A DNA stretch of 64,000 bases from Nocardiopsis_C rhodophaea (lineage in GTDB: Bacteria; Actinomycetota; Actinomycetes; Streptosporangiales; Streptosporangiaceae): assembly GCF_039530945.1 (NCBI RefSeq), contig NZ_BAAAPC010000003.1, forward strand, positions 186,001-250,000. The letters are read 5' to 3'. Positions within the stretch are counted from its first letter, which is position 1; each line of letters begins with the position of its first letter. The notes below the pieces were generated by a model, which saw only the letters and a program-made list of their open reading frames with translations, was not told the DNA's origin and ran no database searches. This document shows, piece after piece, positions 33,212-41,571 of the stretch. Both the position numbers and the translations under genes were made by a program.

Positions 33212-34321
33212 CTAGAAGTACTTGTCGTACAGGTCGTGCGACGGCCAGCTCTTGACGCTCCTGATCGCGTCCCACATCGAGCTGTCGATGTCGTAGTAGC
33301 TCTTCCCCGACTTGTCGTCACGCTGGTTGAACAGCGCCACCCACGAGATCCCGTTGTACTGCCGCACCATGTAGGCGAACGTTCCGCCCATGCTGCCGTC
33401 GTGCCAGGTGTTCATCCCGCTGCCACCGCTGACCGGCCGCACCAGCCAGCCCATGCCGTAGTAGTAACCGTTGCTGTTGATCCCGGTCTCGGGCTCGGCG
33501 AAGGTCCGCTTGACCGAGGCGGCGTTCAGCACCTTGGTCGAGTCGAACAGTGACGCGAAGCGGACCATGTCGACGGCGGAGGACAGCCATCCCCCGGTCG
33601 CCTCGAAGTTCTCGAGCCGGAACCCGCCGTACGGCAGGGGGACCTTCTTCCCCGAGTCGTCCATCACTGTGGTGCTGGTGTACTGGGAGAAGTAGGGCAC
33701 CTCGGTGGGCGCGCGGTGCTCGGCGAGGGTCCGGCCCTGCCGCATCCGGGTGATGCCCATCGGGCTCAGCACGTTCTTCTTCACGAACGCCTCGAAGGGC
33801 TGCCCGGAGACCTTCTCGACGATCTTGCCCAGCAGCATGTAGCCGTAGTTGCAGTAGGCGTACTTCGTGCCAGGGTCGTGGTCCAGCGGCTTGCCCGCGC
33901 CGTAGCGGATGATCTGGTCGATGCCCACCGGAAGCCCGACACCCAGCTGCTTCGCGGTCGCGAAGTTCTCGAACGTGGCGTCGCCGGAGATGTCCCGGTC
34001 CCACCCGGCCAGGTGCTGGAGCAGCCGCCGCACCGTGATCTCCGAGACTCGGGGGTCGAGCTTCTCGCCCTCCGGCGGGTTCAGCTCCAGCAGTTCGGTG
34101 ACGGGGGTGCTGAGCTTGAGCTTGCCCTGCTGCACGAGCAGGTTCACCGCGGTGGCGGTGATCGACTTCGACAGGCTCGCGATGCGGAACAGCGCCGTGG
34201 GGCCGAAGCGCAGCTTCTCGTCGTCGGTCCACGCGTAGGACCGGCCGAAGACGAGCCGCCCCTTGTAGCTCACCGCGAGCTGGCCCGCCGAGATGCTCCG
34301 CTCCTGCATGAACTTCTTCAT
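33212..34321 (-). CDS. serine hydrolase (beta-lactamase class C / esterase family), probably 5'-truncated
   Basis: 369 residues. The SxxK nucleophile motif is SLSK (about 49-52), the Y-x-N motif is YCN near 157, and the third motif appears as WHDGSMGG near the C-terminus, so all three catalytic elements of the class C beta-lactamase/esterase fold are present. The protein starts abruptly at MKKFMQERSISAGQLAV, close to the first strand; exported relatives carry a signal peptide and a further segment before this point. There is no ribosome-binding site before ATG 34321. The DNA immediately upstream is the tail of an unrelated gene on the opposite strand (34330-34581), so the 5' end seems lost in a rearrangement. 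Expression is doubtful. Confidence 0.75.
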   Translation of the reverse strand: MKKFMQERSISAGQLAVSYKGRLVFGRSYAWTDDEKLRFGPTALFRIASLSKSITATAVNLLVQQGKLKLSTPVTELLELNPPEGEKLDPRVSEITVRRLLQHLAGWDRDISGDATFENFATAKQLGVGLPVGIDQIIRYGAGKPLDHDPGTKYAYCNYGYMLLGKIVEKVSGQPFEAFVKKNVLSPMGITRMRQGRTLAEHRAPTEVPYFSQYTSTTVMDDSGKKVPLPYGGFRLENFEATGGWLSSAVDMVRFASLFDSTKVLNAASVKRTFAEPETGINSNGYYYGMGWLVRPVSGGSGMNTWHDGSMGGTFAYMVRQYNGISWVALFNQRDDKSGKSYYDIDSSMWDAIRSVKSWPSHDLYDKYF

Positions 34322-34329
34322 GGTCCGCG

Positions 34330-34581
34330 TGGACGCCGCTGTTCCAGCGGGCCGCCGCCGTCGTGGTCGACAGCGGCGGCGCCGGGTCCCACGCGGCGAT
34401 CTTCGCGCGCGAGTACGGCATCCCGGCGGTCATGGGCACGGGGGTGGCGACGACCGAGTTGACCAGCGGGCGGATCGTGACGGTCGACGGTGATGTCGGC
34501 GAGGTGAGTGCGGCCGATGAGGCCCCGGGTGAGGCCGCTGTCCCCGCGGCGAAAGGCGGGACCGAAGGTGGGCCTTCCTAG
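34330..34581 (+). pseudogene. 3' remnant of a PEP-utilising enzyme (phosphohistidine mobile domain)
   Basis: The plus-strand frame reads WTPLFQRAAAVVVDSGGAGS and continues with HAAIFAREYGIPAVMGTG and ELTSGRIVTVDGDVG. This is the phosphohistidine swivelling domain of PEP synthase / rifampicin phosphotransferase-like enzymes, including the active-site His in GSHAA. It ends in TAG at 34579-34581, three bases before a terminator hairpin, exactly as the true 3' end of such a gene would. Everything 5' of about 34330, including the ATP-grasp domain, is missing and replaced by the truncated serine hydrolase on the other strand. Confidence 0.8.
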
Positions 34582-34583
34582 AA

Positions 34584-34619
34584 TCGGCGGGTGGCAGGTG
34601 ACCACCTGCCACCCGCCGA
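34584..34619. terminator. 17-bp perfect palindrome after the PEP-enzyme remnant
   Basis: TCGGCGGGTGGCAGGTG (34584-34600) and its exact complement (34603-34619) with a 2-base centre. It begins three bases after the remnant's stop codon and looks like that gene's original terminator. Confidence 0.7.
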
Positions 34620-34687
34620 CGCCCGCACGCCGTCAGCCGGGTCATCCGGTCATCGGCGACCGAACGTAGCCGCGCAGAGAAAGGGCC

Positions 34688-35332
34688 GTGTCCGCCGTGT
34701 CGAACGACGCCGCCACCGGAACCCCGGAGGAGCCGGTGACGGACCACCGCAAGCTGCCGCGCAGACGCGGGGCGGCCCTGAACGCGGCCATCCTCCGGGC
34801 CGCGCTCGACGAGCTGACGGAGGTCGGATATGCGCGGTTCACGATGGAGGGGGTCGCCGAACGCGCCCAGGCGAGCAAGGCCTCGCTGTACCGCCGGTGG
34901 CCCGGCCGGGCCGAACTGGTCCTCGACGCCGCCCACCATGCCCTGTCGACCTACGCCGCCCCGCCGAACACGGGGAGCCTGCGAGAGGACTTCGTCACCG
35001 TCCTCACCGAGACCGCCCACGTGCTCGCGGGGCCGATGGGCGAGGCGTTGCGTGGCCTGCTCGGCGACATGCTGGCCGCGCCGGAGCGGATGGCCGAGGT
35101 GCGCGAGTACTCGGGCGGACGGACCATGCGGATGATGTACGACATCGTGTCCCAGGCCGTCGATCGCGGCGAGGTCGACCCCGCCGCGCTCACCGAGCGC
35201 CGGTTGGAGGCCGGTCTGGCGCTGCTGCGCTACCACTTCCTCTTCAATGGTGCACCGATCCCCGACGAAGTGGTCGCCGGAATCGTCGACGACGTCATGA
35301 TTCCTCTCTTCCCGCCACGACCGGGGAAATAG
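34688..35332 (+). CDS. TetR/AcrR-family transcriptional regulator
   Basis: 214 residues. The N-terminal DNA-binding domain is clear (about 29-80): AILRAALDELTEVGYARFTMEGVAERAQASKASLYRRWPGR, with the recognition helix SKASLYRRW. The C-terminal ligand/dimer domain is helical (about 85-205). The first codon is GTG at 34688 or, with better spacing to AAAGGG, GTG at 34697. No transporter or enzyme gene is coupled to it; the small membrane-protein gene 220 bases downstream is the nearest candidate target besides itself. The AT-richer gap that follows could hold an operator, but no convincing palindrome was found there. Confidence 0.85.
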   Translation: MSAVSNDAATGTPEEPVTDHRKLPRRRGAALNAAILRAALDELTEVGYARFTMEGVAERAQASKASLYRRWPGRAELVLDAAHHALSTYAAPPNTGSLREDFVTVLTETAHVLAGPMGEALRGLLGDMLAAPERMAEVREYSGGRTMRMMYDIVSQAVDRGEVDPAALTERRLEAGLALLRYHFLFNGAPIPDEVVAGIVDDVMIPLFPPRPGK

Positions 35333-35552
35333 CGACAAACGGCGACACACGCCCGAAATCATGATCACGCCGCACGCCCAACTCCCGCCATTCATGACAT
35401 AAGCAGGGGCGGTAATTCAATGTTCCACCGACCGGGCGGAAGCGACCGCGACCACGGCATTTTCTCCGTGAAACTCAACGTCGTTGACTTCGGAAATACC
35501 ACGCTCTAATCTCGGTGCGGATCGGACACCCACCGCACCGCCCGGAGCAGGC

Positions 35553-36008
35553 ATGGAACATCACTCCATCGGACCGAGAACCGCGCCACCACCCGCAGCG
35601 TCGCCCAACCCGACTATCGGGGCACTCGCCGGGGCCGTGCTGGTGGCCGGCGCATTTCTATTCCGCACCGGGTGGGACCTGCCTATTTCCGCGCTTTCCG
35701 TGATCGACCCCATCCAGCACCGGATCTTTCTGACGATTTGGGGGCTCGGGGTCGCCCTCCTCGCATTCGATCTCCTGCGACGCGCCATTCCCACGGTCCC
35801 AACGATTTCCCGCTGCTGGTACGTGCTCTATATCGGCGTGCTCGTCGGTACGGCCCTGGGATCGCTGCCGTGGAGCAGCGGTGACTCGATTTTCCTCTAT
35901 CAGCTGTGGTGGACCGTTCCGCTGATCGCTGCGCTGCTCGCCGTGCAAGGGAGCGGGTTCATCGCGGCACGCGCATCTCGATTTCGGTGCCCTCCCCCGG
36001 TGCGGTGA
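35553..36008 (+). CDS. small four-TM membrane protein, unknown
   Basis: 151 residues from ATG 35553 (GGAGCAGGC upstream). Four hydrophobic segments are evident: IGALAGAVLVAGAFLF, IFLTIWGLGVALLAFDLL, WYVLYIGVLVGTALGSL and LWWTVPLIAALLAVQGSGF. No charged catalytic motif or named family was recognised. The last 17 codons overlap the 3' end of the histidine kinase gene on the other strand, and the Arg/Pro-rich tail there may not be meaningful. Codon use is less GC-biased than the neighbours. It could be regulated by the TetR protein upstream. Confidence 0.55.
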   Translation: MEHHSIGPRTAPPPAASPNPTIGALAGAVLVAGAFLFRTGWDLPISALSVIDPIQHRIFLTIWGLGVALLAFDLLRRAIPTVPTISRCWYVLYIGVLVGTALGSLPWSSGDSIFLYQLWWTVPLIAALLAVQGSGFIAARASRFRCPPPVR

Positions 36009-37203
36009 AAACCGCAGTCTCCCCGCCGAGGTCGCGGACGCGGCCCTTGATCGACTGGGCGATGCCGAGGCGACCGTCGGAGGCGGCCTCATCGATACGG
36101 CTCTCTTCCATGCCGGGGCCGTCATCGCGGACCGTCACGGTGACGGTGTCCCCCTCGTCCTCCACGAGCAGCCAGACGCGTGTCTCCCCCGGGCAGTGCC
36201 GCTCGACGTTGGCCAGGGCCGCTTGGACGGCGGCGCTGATCTGCTCGACCGCGCGCTGGGCCAGCAACACCGGTGCGGCCGGTGCGGAGACGGTAATCCG
36301 CCCGCAAGCCAGGGCGCCGAGCCGAGCGCTCAGGTCGGCCCGGCCCTCCTCCACGCCTGTCGCCGACGCGGCCGCGCCCGCATCCACCGGCATCCGGTCG
36401 GCCTGCGCCTGCACGCCGATCAGCGCGCGGAGCTTGGCTTCCTGCTCGCCCGCGAGCCGCCCCAGGTCGGCGGCCTCACCGCCGAGCTCGGTGCCGCGCC
36501 GCTGGACGATGGCCAGCACCTGCAGCACGGAGTCGTGGATGGAGCGGGCGAGCCGCTCGCGCTCCCGCGTCCGCGCCTCCAGCTCCACGGCGGCGGCGAA
36601 CCGCCGCTCGGCCGCCTGCGCGATGTGGGTCATGTAGCCGACGGCGAACCCGGCGAGGATGAGCAGTACCATCCCGCGCGGCGTCGCCGCCGTGATGTCG
36701 AGCCCGAGCGTCACCCGCACGGTGATGTCGACGATGCCGTAGCCCACCGCGATGATGAGCGCCCAGCGCCGACCGCCGATGACGGCGGCGGCCAAGGCGG
36801 CGCCGCCGAACCAGGTCGCGGTGAGCGGTGGCGCCATGCGCAGGTAGCCGGGCGAGGCGGCGAACATGGTGGCGGCCTGGCAGGCGAAGGTGACGGTGAG
36901 GTCGACGAGCAGCAAGCGCCAGTGCCGGTGGTGGTCGGCGGCGTAGGCGTACCCGGCCACGGCGGTCCAGGCGACCATGGCCGCGAACACCGTCCAGGCC
37001 AGCCACGGGCGGGCCAGGAGTGCGTGGTGCTGGACGATGAGCGCGAGCGCGTAGACCAGGGACGCGATGCGGAAGGCGCTGATGGCGCGCCAGATCGGCG
37101 CCTCGTAGCCCATGGCCGGGGCCGTGCGTCCGGACGTCGGGAAAGTCGACGGGGAGGGCAGCGAGGGCAGGGAGCGGGGGATCCTCGGTGGCCGTATGGT
37201 CAC
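35959..37203 (-). CDS. MacS-family sensor histidine kinase without adjacent response regulator
   Basis: 414 residues. The N-terminal half has five to six TM segments (about 35-190), as in the MacS/DUF5931 group. The dimerisation H-box is ERLARSIHDSVLQVLAIV (phospho-His in SIHDS, about residue 221), of the HisKA_3/NarL-partner type. The ATPase domain has AALANVERHCPGE (N-box) and VRDDGPGM plus GRLGIAQSIKGRV (G-boxes). GTG at 37203 lies four bases after the stop of the preceding gene; ATG at 37113 is a possible later start. In Streptomyces the kinase is followed by a LuxR-type regulator gene, but here the next gene is a converging membrane protein, so the partner is elsewhere or lost. Confidence 0.85.
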   Translation of the reverse strand: MTIRPPRIPRSLPSLPSPSTFPTSGRTAPAMGYEAPIWRAISAFRIASLVYALALIVQHHALLARPWLAWTVFAAMVAWTAVAGYAYAADHHRHWRLLLVDLTVTFACQAATMFAASPGYLRMAPPLTATWFGGAALAAAVIGGRRWALIIAVGYGIVDITVRVTLGLDITAATPRGMVLLILAGFAVGYMTHIAQAAERRFAAAVELEARTRERERLARSIHDSVLQVLAIVQRRGTELGGEAADLGRLAGEQEAKLRALIGVQAQADRMPVDAGAAASATGVEEGRADLSARLGALACGRITVSAPAAPVLLAQRAVEQISAAVQAALANVERHCPGETRVWLLVEDEGDTVTVTVRDDGPGMEESRIDEAASDGRLGIAQSIKGRVRDLGGETAVFTAPGEGTEIEMRVPR

Positions 37204-37207
37204 ACCG

Positions 37208-38170
37208 TCACACTACGGCTCCGTCGTCCGGTCCGTTCCCACCGGAGGGGCGGTCGCTCATCCGTACGACGAGGACCACGAACCCCGCGATGAAGGCGGC
37301 GACGGCGCAGAAGGCGAGCCAGCCCGGCAGGCGGATGCCCAGGAGCATCGATCCGAGCAGCAGCAGCGGGCCGCCGAACAGTCCGCCCCACGACAGGCGG
37401 CTGGTCAGGTCGCCGCGGGGGAACGGCGGCGGAGGCGGGGGGACGTAGTGGTCGGAGGGGTCGGAGTCGTCGCCGCGCCCGAAACGGCGCCCCGCGCCTC
37501 CCCCGTCGCTGTCGGCACCCTCGGCCACCGGGCCGTCGCCGAGTCCGGAAGGGTCGTCGCCTTCGGAACCGTCCGTCGTGTCATCCTGCCGATCAGCCGA
37601 CTCCCGGACGCTGAGGTTCTCCGCGTCGGGCCAGTAGACGGCGTCGCTCGCAGGGCCGCCGCTCTCGTAGAAGCGCGCCACGAGGTCGGCCCAGACGTCC
37701 TCGTCGGCGCCGGAGGACGACGGGGCGGAGGCGGGAGGAGTGGCCCCGGCGTCGGCCCCTGTCTCGGAGCGTGCGCCCTCACCCGACGCCGCCCCGGCGG
37801 CATCGGTCTCGGGATCGTCCGCCGTCTCTGCGCTCGGCGTGTCCGACGCGCGCGGCTGCGCCCCCGCGGCTTCCGCCGTTGTCTCGGATGCGCCGCTGCC
37901 GAGCGCGCGCTCGCCCAGCTCGGGCAGCTCGCGGCGGAGGATCGCGGCGGCCGCGTCGCGCTCCTCGGCGTCGACGTACAGGTGGTCGGTGGGCGGGTCC
38001 TCGACGGCGACGGCTGACGTGGCCTCCGCCGTGTCGTCGAGAGGCAGGGCGTAGGCGGCGATACCGGAGCGGCGCAACGCGTCGAGCATGCGGTCGGCCG
38101 TGGCCGGAGGAAGCAGGATCAGCGGAACGTAGGCGTCCGCGAGTAGGCCGTTCCCCCGGCGTTGCGTCAT
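37208..38170 (-). CDS. acidic membrane protein with N-terminal signal-transducing-like domain
   Basis: 320 residues. Residues 12-85 (YVPLILLPPATADRMLDALR, then DHLYVDAEERDAAAAILRREL) resemble the small DUF2007-type 'signal transducing' fold. A long, low-complexity acidic stretch rich in Ala/Gly/Ser/Asp follows (about 90-235), then a Pro run. Two hydrophobic segments near the C-terminus (LFGGPLLLLGSMLLGI and LAFCAVAAFIAGFVVLVV) end the protein. It is coupled at its start (ATGA) to the alpha/beta hydrolase gene and at its end closely to the MacS kinase gene, so the three are likely one operon. Function unknown. Confidence 0.7.
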   Translation of the reverse strand: MTQRRGNGLLADAYVPLILLPPATADRMLDALRRSGIAAYALPLDDTAEATSAVAVEDPPTDHLYVDAEERDAAAAILRRELPELGERALGSGASETTAEAAGAQPRASDTPSAETADDPETDAAGAASGEGARSETGADAGATPPASAPSSSGADEDVWADLVARFYESGGPASDAVYWPDAENLSVRESADRQDDTTDGSEGDDPSGLGDGPVAEGADSDGGGAGRRFGRGDDSDPSDHYVPPPPPPFPRGDLTSRLSWGGLFGGPLLLLGSMLLGIRLPGWLAFCAVAAFIAGFVVLVVRMSDRPSGGNGPDDGAVV

Positions 38171-38934
38171 CGGTCCATTCCTTCCCCGCTTCCGCAGTGT
38201 TCGCGCACGAACGCGAGGCTTCCCTCGAAGATGGTCTCGGCGTCGTTGTCCAGGGTGGCGACGTGGTAGCTGTTCTCCAACGCGTGAACGGTCAATCGAG
38301 CGTTCACCGCCTCACTCGTGAGGATACGCAGACTCTTCGGCCCAACGACATGGTCTTCGTGACTCCGGTAGACGAGAACCGGTGCGGTGAGCCTGGACAT
38401 ACCCTGGCGCGTGGCGCGCCACAGCTTCGGCAGCGTCGCGGCGGCGGCCGTAGGGATGTCGTCGTAGCCGACCTCCACGGCGCCGGGCTTCTTGATGTCG
38501 GAGGTGATGCCCCGGGTGGTCGGCACGAGCCGCTTGATGTACGGCGCGACAATCAGCTTCCAGTCCTCCAGGGCGAGGGAGGGGTTGACCAGAACTACGC
38601 CGCTCACCTTGTCCGGGTGGAGCTCGGCGAGCCGGAGGGCCAGGCAGCCGCCCATGGACATCCCCATGACGAACACCCGCTCGCATTCGGCGTGCAGCTT
38701 GACCAGCGCCTCCTCGACGACGCAGAGCCAGTCGTCGCTGGTCGTCGTCGCCATGTCCTGCCAGGTCGTTCCGTGTCCGGGCAGGCGGGGGACGTCCACC
38801 GTCAGCCCGGCTGCCGCGAGGTACTCGGCCCAGGGCCGCATCGACTGCGGTGTTCCCGTGAACCCGTGGCACAACAGCACGCCGACACCGCCGCCACCAC
38901 GGTGGTACGGTTCGGCGCCGGGCAGTAGTGACAT
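38167..38934 (-). CDS. alpha/beta hydrolase (carboxylesterase / monoacylglycerol-lipase type)
   Basis: 255 residues. The oxyanion strand is VGVLLCHGFTGTPQSM, the nucleophile elbow GMSMGG (Ser near residue 96), the acid HEDHVV and the His in NSYHVATLD, so the triad is complete. The overall sequence resembles thermostable carboxylesterases and monoacylglycerol lipases of the Est30 type. ATG at 38934 was chosen because AAGGAG lies six bases upstream; there is no signal peptide, so it is cytoplasmic. The stop overlaps the start of the following membrane-protein gene. It is divergent from the PlsC-like acyltransferase gene, which fits a shared role in membrane-lipid turnover (inference). Confidence 0.87.
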   Translation of the reverse strand: MSLLPGAEPYHRGGGGVGVLLCHGFTGTPQSMRPWAEYLAAAGLTVDVPRLPGHGTTWQDMATTTSDDWLCVVEEALVKLHAECERVFVMGMSMGGCLALRLAELHPDKVSGVVLVNPSLALEDWKLIVAPYIKRLVPTTRGITSDIKKPGAVEVGYDDIPTAAAATLPKLWRATRQGMSRLTAPVLVYRSHEDHVVGPKSLRILTSEAVNARLTVHALENSYHVATLDNDAETIFEGSLAFVREHCGSGEGMDR

Positions 38935-39237
38935 GGGATCTCCTTGACTTCCTCGTCTCAAACGTGCCGCGGATCACGTGGCGTCAGGTCTATGAAACTA
39001 ACCCAGGGGCCGGACGCCCGGAACCCCGCCGCCCCGGTAGGGGCGGCCCTGCAACGTGAGAGGGTTGCATAGCGGGGTGGATCGGGACGTTGTCCCCTCC
39101 TACTTGTAGGTAACTTACTCCGACATTGGTAGTCGGTCCCAGCTGATGCGAAGATAACGACGATTGTTCGTGAATGCGGGAAGGCGAACGTGACGAAGAA
39201 GGTCGGACGCTCCCCGCGGGTGCGGGGGTGAAGCTCG
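38935..39237. other. divergent intergenic region (303 bases)
   Basis: It separates the hydrolase and acyltransferase genes. It contains a GC-rich imperfect hairpin near 39025-39060 and an AT-richer patch (CTTGTAGGTAACTTACTCC, about 39101-39120) that may hold promoter or operator elements. No certain site was found. Confidence 0.4.
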
Positions 39238-40134
39238 GTGTTCTACTGGATTGTCAAGGCGATCCTGGGTCCGGTGCTGGCGGTGCTGTGGCAGCCGCGC
39301 GCCGAAGGGGTGGAGAACGTGCCCAGGTACGGCCCGGCGGTCCTGGTCGGCAACCACCTGTCCTTCTCCGACCACTTCTTCGGCCCGCTGCCCCTGCCGC
39401 GCAAGATCACCTTCCTGGCGAAGGCCGAGTACTTCACCGGCACCGGCCCGAAGGGCTTCGTCAGCCGCCTCTTCTTCACCGGCGTGGGGCAGATCCCGAT
39501 CGACCGCTCCGGCGGCAAGGCCAGTGAGGCAGCTCTGCGCACTGGCCTGAGGGTGCTCAGGCAGGGCAAGCTGCTCGGCATCTACCCCGAGGGCACCCGC
39601 TCCCCCGACGGCAAGCTGTACCGCGGACGCACCGGTGTGGCCCGTCTCGTGCTGGAGTCCAGGGCGCCGGTCATCCCCATGGCGATGATCAACGTCGACA
39701 AGATCATGCCTCCCGGCCGCACGGTCCCGAAGCTGGGCATCCGCCCCAAGGTCAAGTTCGGCAAGCCCCTGGACTTCTCCCGCTACTACGGCATGGAGAA
39801 GGACCCGCGGGTGTTGCGGGCCATCACCGACGAGATCATGTACGCGCTGATGGAGCTCTCCGGCCAGGAGTACGTCGACCGCTACGCGCAGTCGGTGAAG
39901 GCCGAACTGGAAGCAGCCGCCAAGGAGGAACGCAAGGAGCAGCACGCCTCCGAGCGCGAGCGGAAGAAGGCCGAACGCGCCGAGCGCCGGGCCAAGCGCA
40001 AGGCTGAGCGCGCCGAGCGCAAGGCGGCCAAAAAGGCCAAGAAGGCCGAGAAGCAGGAGGAGGCGCGGGAGACCCGGCGAGAGTCGGCGGCAGAGCGGGC
40101 GGTGAAGCCGGACACCCCGGGCACCGCCGCCTAG
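39238..40134 (+). CDS. 1-acyl-sn-glycerol-3-phosphate acyltransferase-like (PlsC family)
   Basis: 298 residues. The acyltransferase motifs are in order: NHLSFSD (HxxxxD variant, about 38-44), then the substrate-binding YPEGTRSPDG near 119-128 and VIPMAMIN. These enzymes transfer an acyl chain to lysophosphatidic acid at the inner membrane. The final 80 residues are an unusual, almost purely Lys/Glu/Arg/Ala helix (KKAERAERRAKRKAERAE...), predicted to be a highly charged coiled coil or single alpha helix. It starts with GTG at 39238. Such lysine/alanine-rich tails are seen on actinobacterial PlsC proteins and may bind acidic lipids or nucleic acid (inference). Confidence 0.87.
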   Translation: MFYWIVKAILGPVLAVLWQPRAEGVENVPRYGPAVLVGNHLSFSDHFFGPLPLPRKITFLAKAEYFTGTGPKGFVSRLFFTGVGQIPIDRSGGKASEAALRTGLRVLRQGKLLGIYPEGTRSPDGKLYRGRTGVARLVLESRAPVIPMAMINVDKIMPPGRTVPKLGIRPKVKFGKPLDFSRYYGMEKDPRVLRAITDEIMYALMELSGQEYVDRYAQSVKAELEAAAKEERKEQHASERERKKAERAERRAKRKAERAERKAAKKAKKAEKQEEARETRRESAAERAVKPDTPGTAA

Positions 40135-40280
40135 CGCCCGCGTGCCGTGTCTACGACGGCGCTCCAGGCGGAGACGCTCCGCTCTGCTCAGCGAGCACGG
40201 CGGCCAGGTCTGGCTACCGGGGGCGCGTTGCATCTCGCTCCGCACGTCATCCGGCCGCCTCGCGGGGGTAGGTAGGAGCC

Positions 40281-40979
40281 ATGACGCTGCGGGTGCTCAG
40301 TTACAACGTGCGGGCGCTGCGCGATGACGCGAAGGCGGCCGGGCGGGCCATCGCGGTGTGTGAAACAGACGTCGCCTGCCTGCAGGAGATGCCCCGGTTC
40401 GCGGGCTGGCGGTGGCGGCGACGGGTGCTGGCCCGCAGGTGCGGACTGGTCGCGGCGGTCAACCGGCGCGCGGGCGGACTGGCGATTCTGGTCCGTCCGG
40501 CGATCCGCGTGCTCCATACGGAGCACTGGCTCCTCTACCGCTATCCCCGGCTCCACCGGCGGGCGCTGTCGCTGGCCGTGCTCGACGTAGGCGGACGCCC
40601 CGTGGTGGTCGGGTGCACCCACCTGGATCTGGACGACCGCGCGCGCAGCCACCACGCACAGGAAGTCCTGGCGCACCTCACCGCGACGGCCACCCGCTAC
40701 TCCGCCCCCGCGGTCCTGGCCGGGGACATCAACTGCGCGCCCGACGGTCCGGCGTGGCGGCTGCTGGCGAGCGAACTGCGCGACAGCGGCGCGGAGTCGC
40801 CGCGCGGGGAGGCGCTGACGTTCCCGGCACGAGAGCCGCGGGCGCGTATTGACGGCGTCTTCGTGACCCGAGAGATGACCGTTTGCGGATCCGGTGTACC
40901 GGTCGACCTGGTCGCGCCCGCCGACCTGACGAGGGCCAGCGACCACCGGCCCGTCCTCGCAGAGATCGAGACCCCCTGA
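40281..40979 (+). CDS. endonuclease/exonuclease/phosphatase family protein
   Basis: 232 residues covering one EEP fold. Motifs are LRVLSYNVRAL (metal/phosphate Asn), ACLQEMP (metal Glu), VVVGCTHLDLDD, AGDINCAPDG and the final catalytic SDHRPVLAEI. There is no signal peptide, so it is probably a cytoplasmic nuclease or phosphodiesterase; substrate cannot be told from the fold. The ATG at 40281 follows GGGGGTAGGTAGGAGCC. It ends four bases before a long inverted-repeat element that separates it from the converging glucokinase gene. Confidence 0.85.
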   Translation: MTLRVLSYNVRALRDDAKAAGRAIAVCETDVACLQEMPRFAGWRWRRRVLARRCGLVAAVNRRAGGLAILVRPAIRVLHTEHWLLYRYPRLHRRALSLAVLDVGGRPVVVGCTHLDLDDRARSHHAQEVLAHLTATATRYSAPAVLAGDINCAPDGPAWRLLASELRDSGAESPRGEALTFPAREPRARIDGVFVTREMTVCGSGVPVDLVAPADLTRASDHRPVLAEIETP

Positions 40980-40984
40980 GCCCA

Positions 40985-41510
40985 AGGTCTGCTGGGCGGC
41001 CTTGTCGGTGTTCTTTCTTTCCGGTGTTCTTGGGTGAAAAGCGGCACCGAGGCCGGTAGGGGCTGGGGCGCCCAGTCCTCCGGCGGGTGGGGCGGGGGGT
41101 CACGGCCTGAAGCGGTCTTCTCGCTCCGCGCGAGAAGCTTTCCGCGATCCGGGAGCGCTCCCCCGCCGCCGACCCCCTCTGGCGATGATCATGGGGATGG
41201 TCCCGGCAAACCGGACAGAACCGGGACCGTTCCCATGATCATCGCGGGGGAGTTGTGGCAAACCGGGCATACCCGGCGTCCGGCGGCCCGCATGGCCCGC
41301 CCGGGAGCCGGCAAGGGCGCCCGCCCCTCTCCCTCGTCGCTGCCGCCCCCGACCCTCCGCCCGGGAGGTGGCCGGCGGTGCGGGCCGGCGCCGTGCCCCC
41401 CGCCCCACCCGCCGGAGGACCGGGCGCCCCAGCCCCCACCGGCCTCGGTGCCGCTTTTCACCCAAGAACACCGGAAAGAAAGAACACCGACAAGGCCGCC
41501 CAGCAGACCT
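40985..41510. repeat. long inverted-repeat element (121/120-base arms)
   Basis: The left arm 40985-41105 and right arm 41391-41510 are inverted copies differing by two substitutions and one inserted base. They begin AGGTCTGCTGGGCGG and end in the exact complement. The 285-base middle contains a second inverted repeat (41182-41245) and a small hairpin (CTTCTCGC/GCGAGAAG near 41111). It fills almost the whole gap between two converging genes. There is no coding frame of interest and no clear target-site duplication at the ends. Confidence 0.9.
41182..41245. repeat. nested 25-base inverted repeat
   Basis: GCGATGATCATGGG... at 41182-41206 is inverted at 41221-41245 with two mismatches and a 14-base spacer. 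Each half is associated with a directly repeated GGCAAACCGG (41205 and about 41257). It lies in the centre of the larger inverted-repeat element. Confidence 0.85.
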
Positions 41511-41571
41511 ATCGCACGGCCCCGCCCGGTGGTCGCTGGAACTGCCGGAAGAACCGGCGGCGAACCAGCGC

